From CALMZN01 sp964540095 (lineage in GTDB: Bacteria > Patescibacteriota > Patescibacteriia > UBA1558 > GWA2-36-10): DNA of 22,431 nt. Location: positions 1 to 22,431 of the forward strand of contig CAZILH010000016.1 of NCBI GenBank assembly GCA_964540095.1, given 5' to 3'. The notes under the pieces are model-generated. The model saw only the letters and a list, made by a program, of their open reading frames with translations. It was not told the origin of the DNA and did not search any database. Shown in pieces: positions 12,350-17,840 of the stretch; position 1 is the first letter of the stretch; each line of letters begins with the position of its first letter. Both the position numbers and the translations under genes were made by a program.

Positions 12350-12754
12350 ATGTCAGAAGAAAAAAAGGAAGTGACAGTGCCCGCCAAGTTCAAAGGCATT
12401 GTCGAAGAAGTTGAAAAGATGTCCGTTTTGGACTTAGCCGAATTGGTTTCTATTTTGGAAGACAAATTTGGCGTCTCCGCCGCTGCTCCAATGATGATGG
12501 GTGTCGCCTCTGGCGCTGCTCCAGCCGCTGCTGCCGAAGAGAAGACTTCATTTAATGTGGAGTTGACGGCCACCGGTGCCAATAAGATTGGTGTCATCAA
12601 AGCTATTCGTGAGATTACCCAACTGGGCTTGAAAGAAGCCAAAGATTTGGCTGATGGCGCTCCTAAGGTAGTAAAAGAAGGCGTGGCCAAAGAAGAGGCC
12701 GAAAGCATCAAAGCTAAATTAGTTGAAGCTGGTGCCACAGTCACTTTGAAATAA
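12350..12754 (+). CDS. rplL: 50S ribosomal protein L7/L12
   Basis: The multi-copy stalk protein that recruits and activates translational GTPases. 134 residues, a little longer than the usual 120-130 because of extra N-terminal residues (MSEEKKEVTVPAKFKG). Order: N-terminal dimerisation and L10-binding helices (about 15-43), an Ala-rich hinge (44-63), and the globular C-terminal domain with TGANKIGVIKAIREITQLGL (74-93), KEAKDLADGAPKVVKEG (94-110) and the terminal AGATVTLK. The hinge and C-terminal domain use more GC-rich codons (GCC, GGC) than neighbouring genes, as expected for a highly expressed gene. It ends the rplJL operon at a strong terminator. Confidence 0.97.
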   Translation: MSEEKKEVTVPAKFKGIVEEVEKMSVLDLAELVSILEDKFGVSAAAPMMMGVASGAAPAAAAEEKTSFNVELTATGANKIGVIKAIREITQLGLKEAKDLADGAPKVVKEGVAKEEAESIKAKLVEAGATVTLK

Positions 12755-12771
12755 TTTTTTCAAACAAAAAA

Positions 12772-12797
12772 GCACTCCTTAAGCAGGGGTGTTTTTT
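12772..12797. terminator. Bidirectional terminator after rplL
   Basis: CACTCC (12773-12778) pairs with GGGGTG (12786-12791), one G.U; T6 follows (12792-12797) and an A6 run precedes it (12766-12771), so it can stop transcription from both rplL and the convergent minus-strand gene ending at 12894. Confidence 0.85.
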
Positions 12798-12811
12798 GGT
12801 TGTTTATTTTT

Positions 12812-12887
12812 TGTCATTGCGAGCCCAGCTTAGCTGGGCGTGGCAATCTACAAGCTTATAGATTGCTTCACTGCGTTCGCAATGACA
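12812..12887. repeat. Palindromic intergenic repeat (TCATTGCGA family), complete copy
   Basis: Outer arms TGTCATTGCGA (12812-12822) and TCGCAATGACA (12877-12887) are perfect complements. Inside are GCCCAGC-TTA-GCTGGGC (12823-12839) and GCAATCTA (12843-12850) with TAGATTGC (12859-12866). It fills the space between the rplL terminator and the stop of the convergent gene at 12894. Confidence 0.88.
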
Positions 12888-12893
12888 TTTATA

Positions 12894-14978
12894 TTATTCA
12901 TTCACAGCCAAGAGATACAGGTGCTGGCCATTGAGCAAATAAATAGCTTTTTCTTCTGGGTCAATAGCCAAATCTAGTAGATTGTCAAAAGAGCTGGAGG
13001 TATATTGGCTCTTGATTGAACCATCTTTTTCAAAAATAATTACCCGTTTGTTTTGCGGATCAATCACATACAAGTATTTGGCATCCTTGAAAGTTTGGAT
13101 GCTACTTTTGGCTCCAATGACTGGTCGGGGAGCATGATAGTTAAAATTGTCTTTTTGGCCCTTGGTTAATTTGATGATTTCTCCATTGTTTTGGATGAAA
13201 TAAACACTGCCATCAATAGCCAGTGAATTAGCTTCATTGGCTTTGGTGCTATCCTTGATCCAAGGGCTAGGATTGCCAAAAGTTTGACCCTGTTCTGGAT
13301 ATTTGTATATTTGTCCATTACCATTGTCTAGGGCGTAGAGATTGTTGCCATAGATATTGAGCTCAATTATATTGGCCTTAGTGTCAGGACTGCTTAGATT
13401 GACAGGACTTATTTTTTTGCTAGCAATATCATAAATAGAATATTGGTTTGGCTTGCTCAAGAGTAAAAGATTTTTGTTGGGCCAGTCATTGAGTAGAGTG
13501 CCACCGCTAAAATCAACCAGAGCCGAAATTTCTTTGTTATCATAAAGATATAATTTGTCTTGGCCTAAGATATAAAATTTACCATCTTTTTGGACAATTT
13601 GAGTGGGCGCGTTGATACTGGCTAGATTGGCAATTTCCAAAGGATTTGGCACTTCATAAATATGACGCACTTTGTTGAGCTCCCGAGTTGTTTTTTCGCG
13701 GATACTATTTATTTCTGCTTGCTGGGCTGGTTTGGCCGCTTGAAAATTAGCCAATGATTTTTCAATCTCTAGCAGTATTTGTTCGGCCGCTATTTCATCG
13801 TTATAAATCAGCTTGGCATCGGCTTCAGAAAATTTGGCATTGACACTTTGGATAATTTCTTGAAAAATTTGATCTTTTTTTTCAACGGATTTTTTTTGGG
13901 TTAAGTAGACCACGCCTTGGATAAACAATAAGACAGTCAGCACTAGCCCGATAACGGCAATTTTTTTTATTTTGTTTAAATTCCGCCACCAATTATAGCG
14001 AGTATAAATTTTTGATTTTACTTGGCTCAAGGCCTGATCTTCTTTACTCTGGCGGTATTTTTTGGAAAATATAAATAATATAGTGTTTTTTATTTTGACA
14101 ATGATAAATTTCACTGTCTTGTAGACCAAGATAAAATAGAATCCAGCTAAAATAAAAAATTTGGTAATTTTTTTGACAGTCGGGATTCGCTGGGTAGCTC
14201 GCAAGTCAAGCACGGTCTTGGTGCGAGGCAGAGGAGTATTTTGTTTTCGGGTCTCAATAATGTCGTTATTGACTGCTTCATCTTGGATGCTGGGTGTCAA
14301 TTCATCGGCCCGTAGCTCACGATCAGTGTCACTGGGATTTTTGATAATCAGCGAATTAAAAGTGACGAAATCAGGGACAGTTTGCAATAGAGCGTTTATT
14401 TTGGCACCAGCGCTTTGGGGGGTGTATTTTTTGATTAACTGACGAATTTTTTCTTTGGCTAGATAATCAAAGAGGGAGCTGGTAGAGACAATCAAAGAGT
14501 CGCCTTCTTCCAGGTTGCCATTGACTGTCTCAGAAAAGGCCTTGATAGGGTTGAGGTGCTCGTTTTTGGCCGCCTCCTGCTCAAAGCGATTGTGACTAAT
14601 CAGCCAGGCCTCAATATGGCCAATATTGGTAAAACAAACGCTATTGCCTTGAATAATGCCAAAGGCCATGTCTAGGGTTTGCAACCAATTGCGCAAACGG
14701 CTACGAGCATTGAGCTCAGGCAGGATTTCGTTGACTTTTTTGATAATATCCTCCAAAAGTACCGAAGAATCAGTATTTTTTGAGGACAAAAAAAGAGTAG
14801 AGCAGAGATTCAACAGCTCATCGATCAGTGGCTGTTGGTCAAAACGATCCACTTTGGGCAGTTCCAAAACAACAAAAAGCTGGCCACAGCTCGTCACTTC
14901 ACTCAAGTAATTTTCCGAGTAAGTGCGGGCGGCCAATGAGTCATAGCGCAAGATTCTTTGGATTTTGAAACTCGGCAT
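12894..14978 (-). CDS. Degenerate PP2C-like / membrane / beta-propeller protein, 694 aa
   Basis: Four regions can be read. (1) Residues 1-215 follow the PP2C phosphatase pattern: VCFTNIGHIEAWLI (114-127) stands where PP2C has the N-G-D-S-R strand, and LEEGDSLIVSTSSLFDYL (156-173) where it has GDxLLLxSDGL. The metal-binding DGMGG is replaced (ELPKV, 39-43) and SDG is TSS, so it should be inactive. (2) A charged linker, then hydrophobic segments at about 273-303 and 339-359. (3) A coiled-coil-like helix at about 362-440. (4) A C-terminal propeller-like region (445-694) with repeating strands such as KFYILGQDKLYLYD and KYLYVIDPQNKRVIIFE. Topology probably puts the PP2C-like part in the cytoplasm and the propeller outside, as in a sensor or scaffold. 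The function is unknown. It is divergent from the gene at 15032. Confidence 0.75.
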   Translation of the reverse strand: MPSFKIQRILRYDSLAARTYSENYLSEVTSCGQLFVVLELPKVDRFDQQPLIDELLNLCSTLFLSSKNTDSSVLLEDIIKKVNEILPELNARSRLRNWLQTLDMAFGIIQGNSVCFTNIGHIEAWLISHNRFEQEAAKNEHLNPIKAFSETVNGNLEEGDSLIVSTSSLFDYLAKEKIRQLIKKYTPQSAGAKINALLQTVPDFVTFNSLIIKNPSDTDRELRADELTPSIQDEAVNNDIIETRKQNTPLPRTKTVLDLRATQRIPTVKKITKFFILAGFYFILVYKTVKFIIVKIKNTILFIFSKKYRQSKEDQALSQVKSKIYTRYNWWRNLNKIKKIAVIGLVLTVLLFIQGVVYLTQKKSVEKKDQIFQEIIQSVNAKFSEADAKLIYNDEIAAEQILLEIEKSLANFQAAKPAQQAEINSIREKTTRELNKVRHIYEVPNPLEIANLASINAPTQIVQKDGKFYILGQDKLYLYDNKEISALVDFSGGTLLNDWPNKNLLLLSKPNQYSIYDIASKKISPVNLSSPDTKANIIELNIYGNNLYALDNGNGQIYKYPEQGQTFGNPSPWIKDSTKANEANSLAIDGSVYFIQNNGEIIKLTKGQKDNFNYHAPRPVIGAKSSIQTFKDAKYLYVIDPQNKRVIIFEKDGSIKSQYTSSSFDNLLDLAIDPEEKAIYLLNGQHLYLLAVNE

Positions 14979-15007
14979 TTTACAATTATTTCAATTGATA
15001 TTATACT
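14979..15007 (+). promoter_or_regulatory. Candidate promoter for the 15032 gene
   Basis: TTTACA (14979-14984), 17 bp, TATACT (15002-15007); predicted start near 15014, an ~18-base leader. It overlaps the divergent promoter on the other strand. Confidence 0.5.
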
Positions 15008-15028
15008 ATATTTGACTCATTTAGTAAA
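15000..15028 (-). promoter_or_regulatory. Candidate promoter for the 694-aa minus-strand gene
   Basis: Minus strand: TTTACT (15028-15023), 17 bp, TATAAT (15005-15000). The -10 boxes of the two divergent promoters overlap, so the two transcripts probably exclude or tune each other. Confidence 0.5.
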
Positions 15029-15031
15029 TTT

Positions 15032-15670
15032 ATGCTTGAGCAAATTTTTGGTTCAGAGACCCGCACTAGGATTCTAAAATTTTTCTGCATCAACGCGCAG
15101 GAGAAGTTTTTTATTCGTGAGCTGACTCGCCGTCTGGGCTTACAGCTCAACTCCATACGACGGGAGCTGGATAATTTGGAAAAATTTGGGTTTTTGAAAT
15201 CTCTTGAAGAAAACGGCAAGAAGTATTATGAGGTTAATCAAGATTTTCCTTTGTTTTTGGAAATAAAAAATTTGATACTAAAGGCCACAACTTTGGATGA
15301 TATGTTTTTTGCTGACAAGATGTCCAAAGTCACTGGTTTGAAATTGCTGGTTTTTACGGGCATGCTGACCAAGGCGCCAACCCAGACCGATGTTTTGATA
15401 GTCGGTAAAGTACGCAAAGCAGAGTTTGACAAGTATTTGAAGAAAATAGCCCAAGGTTTGCCGCATGAGTTGCGAGTCACTTTTTTGACACCCCAGGACT
15501 ATATTTACCGCTTAAAGATAGTTGATAAATTTGTGTATGATATCTTTGCTTATAATCGCATTGTAGTGGTGGATAGAATCTCCAAGGACATTGGTAAAAA
15601 TTATTTAGATGATATTAGTTTTAAACATTATAAACAGGCAGAAAGCGGAGTGGTTACTGGTAAAAAATAA
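15032..15670 (+). CDS. Winged-helix protein with nucleotidyltransferase-like C-terminal domain
   Basis: 212 residues. The N-terminus is a winged helix of the ArsR/MarR-like kind (FIRELTRRLGLQLNSIRREL, 27-46, then LEKFGFLKS and the wing KKYYEVN). The second half looks like a minimal nucleotidyltransferase fold: FTGMLTKAPTQTDVLIVGKV (108-127) lies where the GSxxxGxxxxxSDIDLxV motif belongs, with GM in place of GS and only one of the two Asp residues kept (TDVL). It therefore probably binds or senses rather than transfers nucleotide. wHTH-NTase fusions are known, mostly uncharacterised, in archaea and Patescibacteria. It is divergent from the PP2C-like gene and overlaps the next gene by 62 bases; it could regulate either. 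Confidence 0.75.
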   Translation: MLEQIFGSETRTRILKFFCINAQEKFFIRELTRRLGLQLNSIRRELDNLEKFGFLKSLEENGKKYYEVNQDFPLFLEIKNLILKATTLDDMFFADKMSKVTGLKLLVFTGMLTKAPTQTDVLIVGKVRKAEFDKYLKKIAQGLPHELRVTFLTPQDYIYRLKIVDKFVYDIFAYNRIVVVDRISKDIGKNYLDDISFKHYKQAESGVVTGKK

Positions 15671-16037
15671 TAAAATTTTTTATCGCCATTTATTTGCCCT
15701 CCAGTTTGATCAAGATCAGGTTTTGACTAAACTGGCTTTTTTGTTAAAGAAAAATAAGCTAAAAATCAGTCAAATAAAATCATTGGCGCTTTTATTGCAA
15801 GATGCTTCACTGACTCAAGTCAAAGTCATGACTGCCATGATCAATGCCTTGGCCTGGCAAAATGAAGCCAAAGTTTATGCTGATTATAGTTTTGTGGGCG
15901 AGGTCAGCGATTTTTTAGATAAAATTCTTAAGAAAATTAGTAAAATTAAAAAATTCAAACCATTAAAAGTTGTTTATAGTCGAGCGCCGGAAATTACTAT
16001 TAGCCAAAAAAAACACAAATTTCAGCTGGTAAAATAA
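15609..16037 (+). CDS. TsaB-like protein, short and divergent
   Basis: 142 residues with the layout of the first TsaB/ASKHA lobe: strand MILVLNIIN (1-9), strands around WLLVKNNKIFYRHLF, a helix that includes the LLKKNKLKISQIKSLAL step (46-62), and NALAWQNEAKVYADYSF (79-95), which matches the ANALA...PV region following the GPGSFTGxR motif. That motif is itself eroded (QDASLTQVK, 64-72). True TsaB partners TsaD to make the t6A modification of ANN-decoding tRNAs. The start at 15609 overlaps the upstream gene by 62 bases but is supported by the TsaB-like first strand; the second lobe is missing or very short. It is probably a lineage-specific TsaB-type protein, or a degenerate paralogue if a normal tsaB exists elsewhere. 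Confidence 0.6.
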   Translation: MILVLNIINRQKAEWLLVKNNKIFYRHLFALQFDQDQVLTKLAFLLKKNKLKISQIKSLALLLQDASLTQVKVMTAMINALAWQNEAKVYADYSFVGEVSDFLDKILKKISKIKKFKPLKVVYSRAPEITISQKKHKFQLVK

Positions 16038-16095
16038 GCGTTTGTACCTAAAATATTATAAACGACCTGTTAGTCGCCATGCACAATACTATAAT

Positions 16096-16626
16096 ATGAA
16101 AAATAGTGAAAAATTTCTTAAGTATTACAGAAATATTAATCTAGTTTTAAGTTTAATATTTATTTTAATGATTATAATATTATGTCCAACCACATCTAGT
16201 CCGTTTATAAATGGTTTGTTTACAACACTTGGAAGCTCATTGCCCATATTAATCATAATATATTTTTTTCATTATAGACCAATAAAACATGAGGCTCGAG
16301 CAATGATTCCTAGATTACAAAAAGTTATTGATTTTAATAATCAAAATGCAAGAAAAGAAAAAGAGAGATTAATAAAATTTTTTGGAACCGATAATATTTC
16401 TATTTTTACCAGCAAATACGTTATCGATAAACCACTTGGAATGTCATACTGGGAAATGTTCTTAGGATTTGATAAAAGAATTAGAGGATATGAGTCTAAA
16501 GCATTTTATTATACTTTAGATTTAACGTATAAGAGACATTATAATTTTAATAAATATGTATACGAAATTTTTCACAAAAAATTTTTTGGAACCAATGAGC
16601 ATGAAAGATATTCTAGTAAAAATTAA
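16096..16626 (+). CDS. Hypothetical two-TM membrane protein, AT-rich
   Basis: 176 residues from the ATG at 16096. The frame extends upstream to a TTG at 16042, but those 18 extra residues (basic, Tyr-rich) precede a TATAAT at 16090-16095 and look non-coding. Two hydrophobic helices (about 13-32 and 41-59) are followed by a basic, Tyr/Phe/Lys-rich cytosolic-type tail with no motif I recognise. Base composition is noticeably more AT-rich than in the surrounding core genes. Like the next gene it stands between the TsaB-like gene and the dcw cluster and may be accessory. Confidence 0.55.
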   Translation: MKNSEKFLKYYRNINLVLSLIFILMIIILCPTTSSPFINGLFTTLGSSLPILIIIYFFHYRPIKHEARAMIPRLQKVIDFNNQNARKEKERLIKFFGTDNISIFTSKYVIDKPLGMSYWEMFLGFDKRIRGYESKAFYYTLDLTYKRHYNFNKYVYEIFHKKFFGTNEHERYSSKN

Positions 16627-16704
16627 AATAATGCACGGCGTCCAACATCGGATTGCCGATTAGTAAATGTAATAAATTTATTTAAAAAATTAATTTATAA
16701 ACAA

Positions 16705-17079
16705 ATGCGTGAAAAAATAAAATGTGACAATTGTGGTCAAGATACTGGACACACAATAAGCAAAGAATACAAAGAATCTAAAAACATTCAACTTTATTGT
16801 GACAAATGCGAAGATGAAGCGAGACAAAAAACAGGAGTAAAAAAATATAAACAAAAAAAATTAATAGGGTTAATATTTGGAATAAGTATAGCAAAAGCTA
16901 TTGGTTTTGGTGGCTTTATACCATATATTATAGGTATTGTCTTTGGAATTTGGTTTGCAAGTCAAATGTTAAACAATGACAAAAAATATTTAAAAATAAT
17001 TTTTTGGGTAATTTTCATTTTAGTTATAATATTGGGTGCGTTGTTTACTGGTATGCGAATGAATTCTAGTTATCAATAA
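16705..17079 (+). CDS. Zinc-ribbon plus two-TM membrane protein, unknown function
   Basis: 124 residues. The N-terminus is a four-Cys zinc ribbon: CDNC (Cys7, Cys10) and CDKC (Cys32, Cys35). A basic linker (KTGVKKYKQKK, 42-52) leads to two hydrophobic segments, Gly-rich at about 53-87 and a second helix at about 97-116. The ribbon should lie in the cytoplasm under the positive-inside rule. The design is seen in many uncharacterised small membrane proteins; no function is proposed. AT-rich like the 16096 gene; no Shine-Dalgarno. Confidence 0.6.
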   Translation: MREKIKCDNCGQDTGHTISKEYKESKNIQLYCDKCEDEARQKTGVKKYKQKKLIGLIFGISIAKAIGFGGFIPYIIGIVFGIWFASQMLNNDKKYLKIIFWVIFILVIILGALFTGMRMNSSYQ

Positions 17080-17114
17080 ATTTATTACCCAAGAAGTATA
17101 GCGAATTGTGTGGG

Positions 17115-17123
17115 TGTGGATAA
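17115..17123 (-). promoter_or_regulatory. DnaA box 1 (perfect TTATCCACA on minus strand)
   Basis: TGTGGATAA on the plus strand is the exact complement of the consensus DnaA 9-mer. It lies 36 bases after the stop of the zinc-ribbon gene and is the first of three identical boxes, all in the same orientation, within 282 bp. Confidence 0.7.
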
Positions 17124-17143
17124 GTAATATATCTAGTATCTAA

Positions 17144-17242
17144 TGTCATTGCGAGCGATCCGCCAACCGGCGGAGAGCGTGGCAATCCACAGTTTGTAGA
17201 TTGCTTCGTTGCCGAGCTGAGCTCGACTTCCTCGCAATGATG
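17144..17242. repeat. Palindromic intergenic repeat (TCATTGCGA family), diverged copy
   Basis: Outer arms TCATTGCGAG (17146-17155) and CTCGCAATGA (17231-17240). Inside are TCCGCC-aacc-GGCGGA (17159-17174), GCAATC (17182-17187) with GATTGC (17209-17214), and the palindrome GAGCTGAGCTC near 17215-17225. The same design as 12812-12887 with longer inner arms. Confidence 0.82.
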
Positions 17243-17270
17243 ATCGATTTTTAATAATTTATGTTGTAAT

Positions 17271-17306
17271 AAGACCTTGATCTGTGGATAAATAAGGTCT
17301 TTTTTT
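17271..17306 (+). terminator. Terminator upstream of the mraZ promoter, with a DnaA box in its loop
   Basis: AAGACCTT (17271-17278) and AAGGTCTT (17294-17301) are perfect complements around a 15-base loop, followed by T6 (17301-17306). It insulates the dcw operon from upstream transcription. The loop contains the second DnaA box. Confidence 0.7.
17283..17291 (-). promoter_or_regulatory. DnaA box 2 (perfect), in the terminator loop
   Basis: TGTGGATAA, same orientation as the other two boxes. It lies 17 bases upstream of the mraZ -35 element. Confidence 0.7.
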
Positions 17307-17307
17307 A

Positions 17308-17336
17308 TTGCTTAAAATGTCTTGGTGGGGTATAAT
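17308..17336 (+). promoter_or_regulatory. Promoter of the dcw (mraZ) operon
   Basis: TTGCTT (17308-17313), 17 bp, TATAAT (17331-17336). Predicted start about 17343, so the leader to the mraZ ATG (17408) is about 65 bases and carries the MraZ-type repeats and the third DnaA box. Confidence 0.75.
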
Positions 17337-17351
17337 GTAAATAATATAGAA

Positions 17352-17371
17352 AAAAGTGGTGAAAAGTGGGG
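17352..17371 (+). promoter_or_regulatory. MraZ operator: tandem 10-bp AAAAGTGG repeats
   Basis: AAAAGTGGTG (17352-17361) is followed directly by AAAAGTGGGG (17362-17371). MraZ of other bacteria binds direct GTGG/AAAGTG-type repeats with a 10-bp period ahead of its own gene. The repeats sit just after the predicted transcript start, where bound MraZ would repress the operon. Confidence 0.75.
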
Positions 17372-17387
17372 GATTAATTATTAAAGC

Positions 17388-17396
17388 TGTGGATAA
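17388..17396 (-). promoter_or_regulatory. DnaA box 3 (perfect), in the mraZ leader
   Basis: TGTGGATAA, 11 bases before the mraZ ATG and downstream of the predicted transcript start, a position where bound DnaA could act as a roadblock. Confidence 0.65.
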
Positions 17397-17407
17397 CCTT
17401 TGTTGCT

Positions 17408-17839
17408 ATGTTTATTGGCGAGTATAAATACAATCTAGATGACAAAAACCGCTTGGCTATTCCTAGCAAATTTAGGAATCTTTTTCCTGATGGTGCAGTC
17501 ATTACCAAGGGCTTGGATAATTGTCTTTTCATCTACACTGCTAAAGAATGGCAAAAATTAGTTGATAAGCTCAGTAATTTGCCAATTTCTCAGGCCAAGT
17601 CCCGCGCTTTTTCCAGAATGATGTTGGCCGGAGCCATGGATGTAATCTTAGATAAGCAAGGCCGTATTATTTTGCCTGATTATTTGAAGCAGTTTGCCGA
17701 TCTCAATAAGCAGGTCGTTTTGGCTGGCTTATACAATAGATTAGAAGTTTGGGATGAAAAAGCTTGGTCCAAATATCAGCGTGTTTCTGAAAAAGACAGC
17801 AATCAGATTTCTGAAGGGCTAGTTGATCTAGGCATTTAG
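17408..17839 (+). CDS. mraZ: Transcriptional regulator MraZ
   Basis: DNA-binding repressor at the head of the division and cell wall (dcw) cluster; it forms rings of two AbrB-like half-domains per subunit. 143 residues, close to the usual ~150. Both half-domain signatures are present: GEYKYNLDDKNRLAIPSKFR (4-23) and MDVILDKQGRIILPDYLK (77-94); the first has DKNR in place of the usual DxKGR. The tandem 10-bp repeats at 17352-17371 are the expected self-regulatory target. It begins the run rsmH, ftsL, ftsI, murF on one transcript, with a single base between its stop and rsmH. No Shine-Dalgarno. Confidence 0.96.
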   Translation: MFIGEYKYNLDDKNRLAIPSKFRNLFPDGAVITKGLDNCLFIYTAKEWQKLVDKLSNLPISQAKSRAFSRMMLAGAMDVILDKQGRIILPDYLKQFADLNKQVVLAGLYNRLEVWDEKAWSKYQRVSEKDSNQISEGLVDLGI

Positions 17840-17840
17840 T

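Noticed and set aside
12328..12744. 138-codon minus-strand ORF over rplL
   Set aside because: A Ser/Ala-rich shadow caused by the Ala-rich, GC-rich codons of rplL.
16042..16095. TTG start for the 16096 gene
   Set aside because: Weak start codon with a TATAAT between it and a good ATG; the extra residues look like non-coding AT-rich DNA.
16636..16660. Hairpin ATCGG-attg-CCGAT in the gap before the zinc-ribbon gene
   Set aside because: Only 5 bp with no T-run; too weak to call a terminator or a repeat.
17080..17407. Firm assignment as the chromosomal origin (oriC)
   Set aside because: Three DnaA boxes are suggestive, but no dnaA/dnaN, no clear AT-rich unwinding repeats and no strand switch of genes are seen here; kept as a finding, not annotated as an origin.
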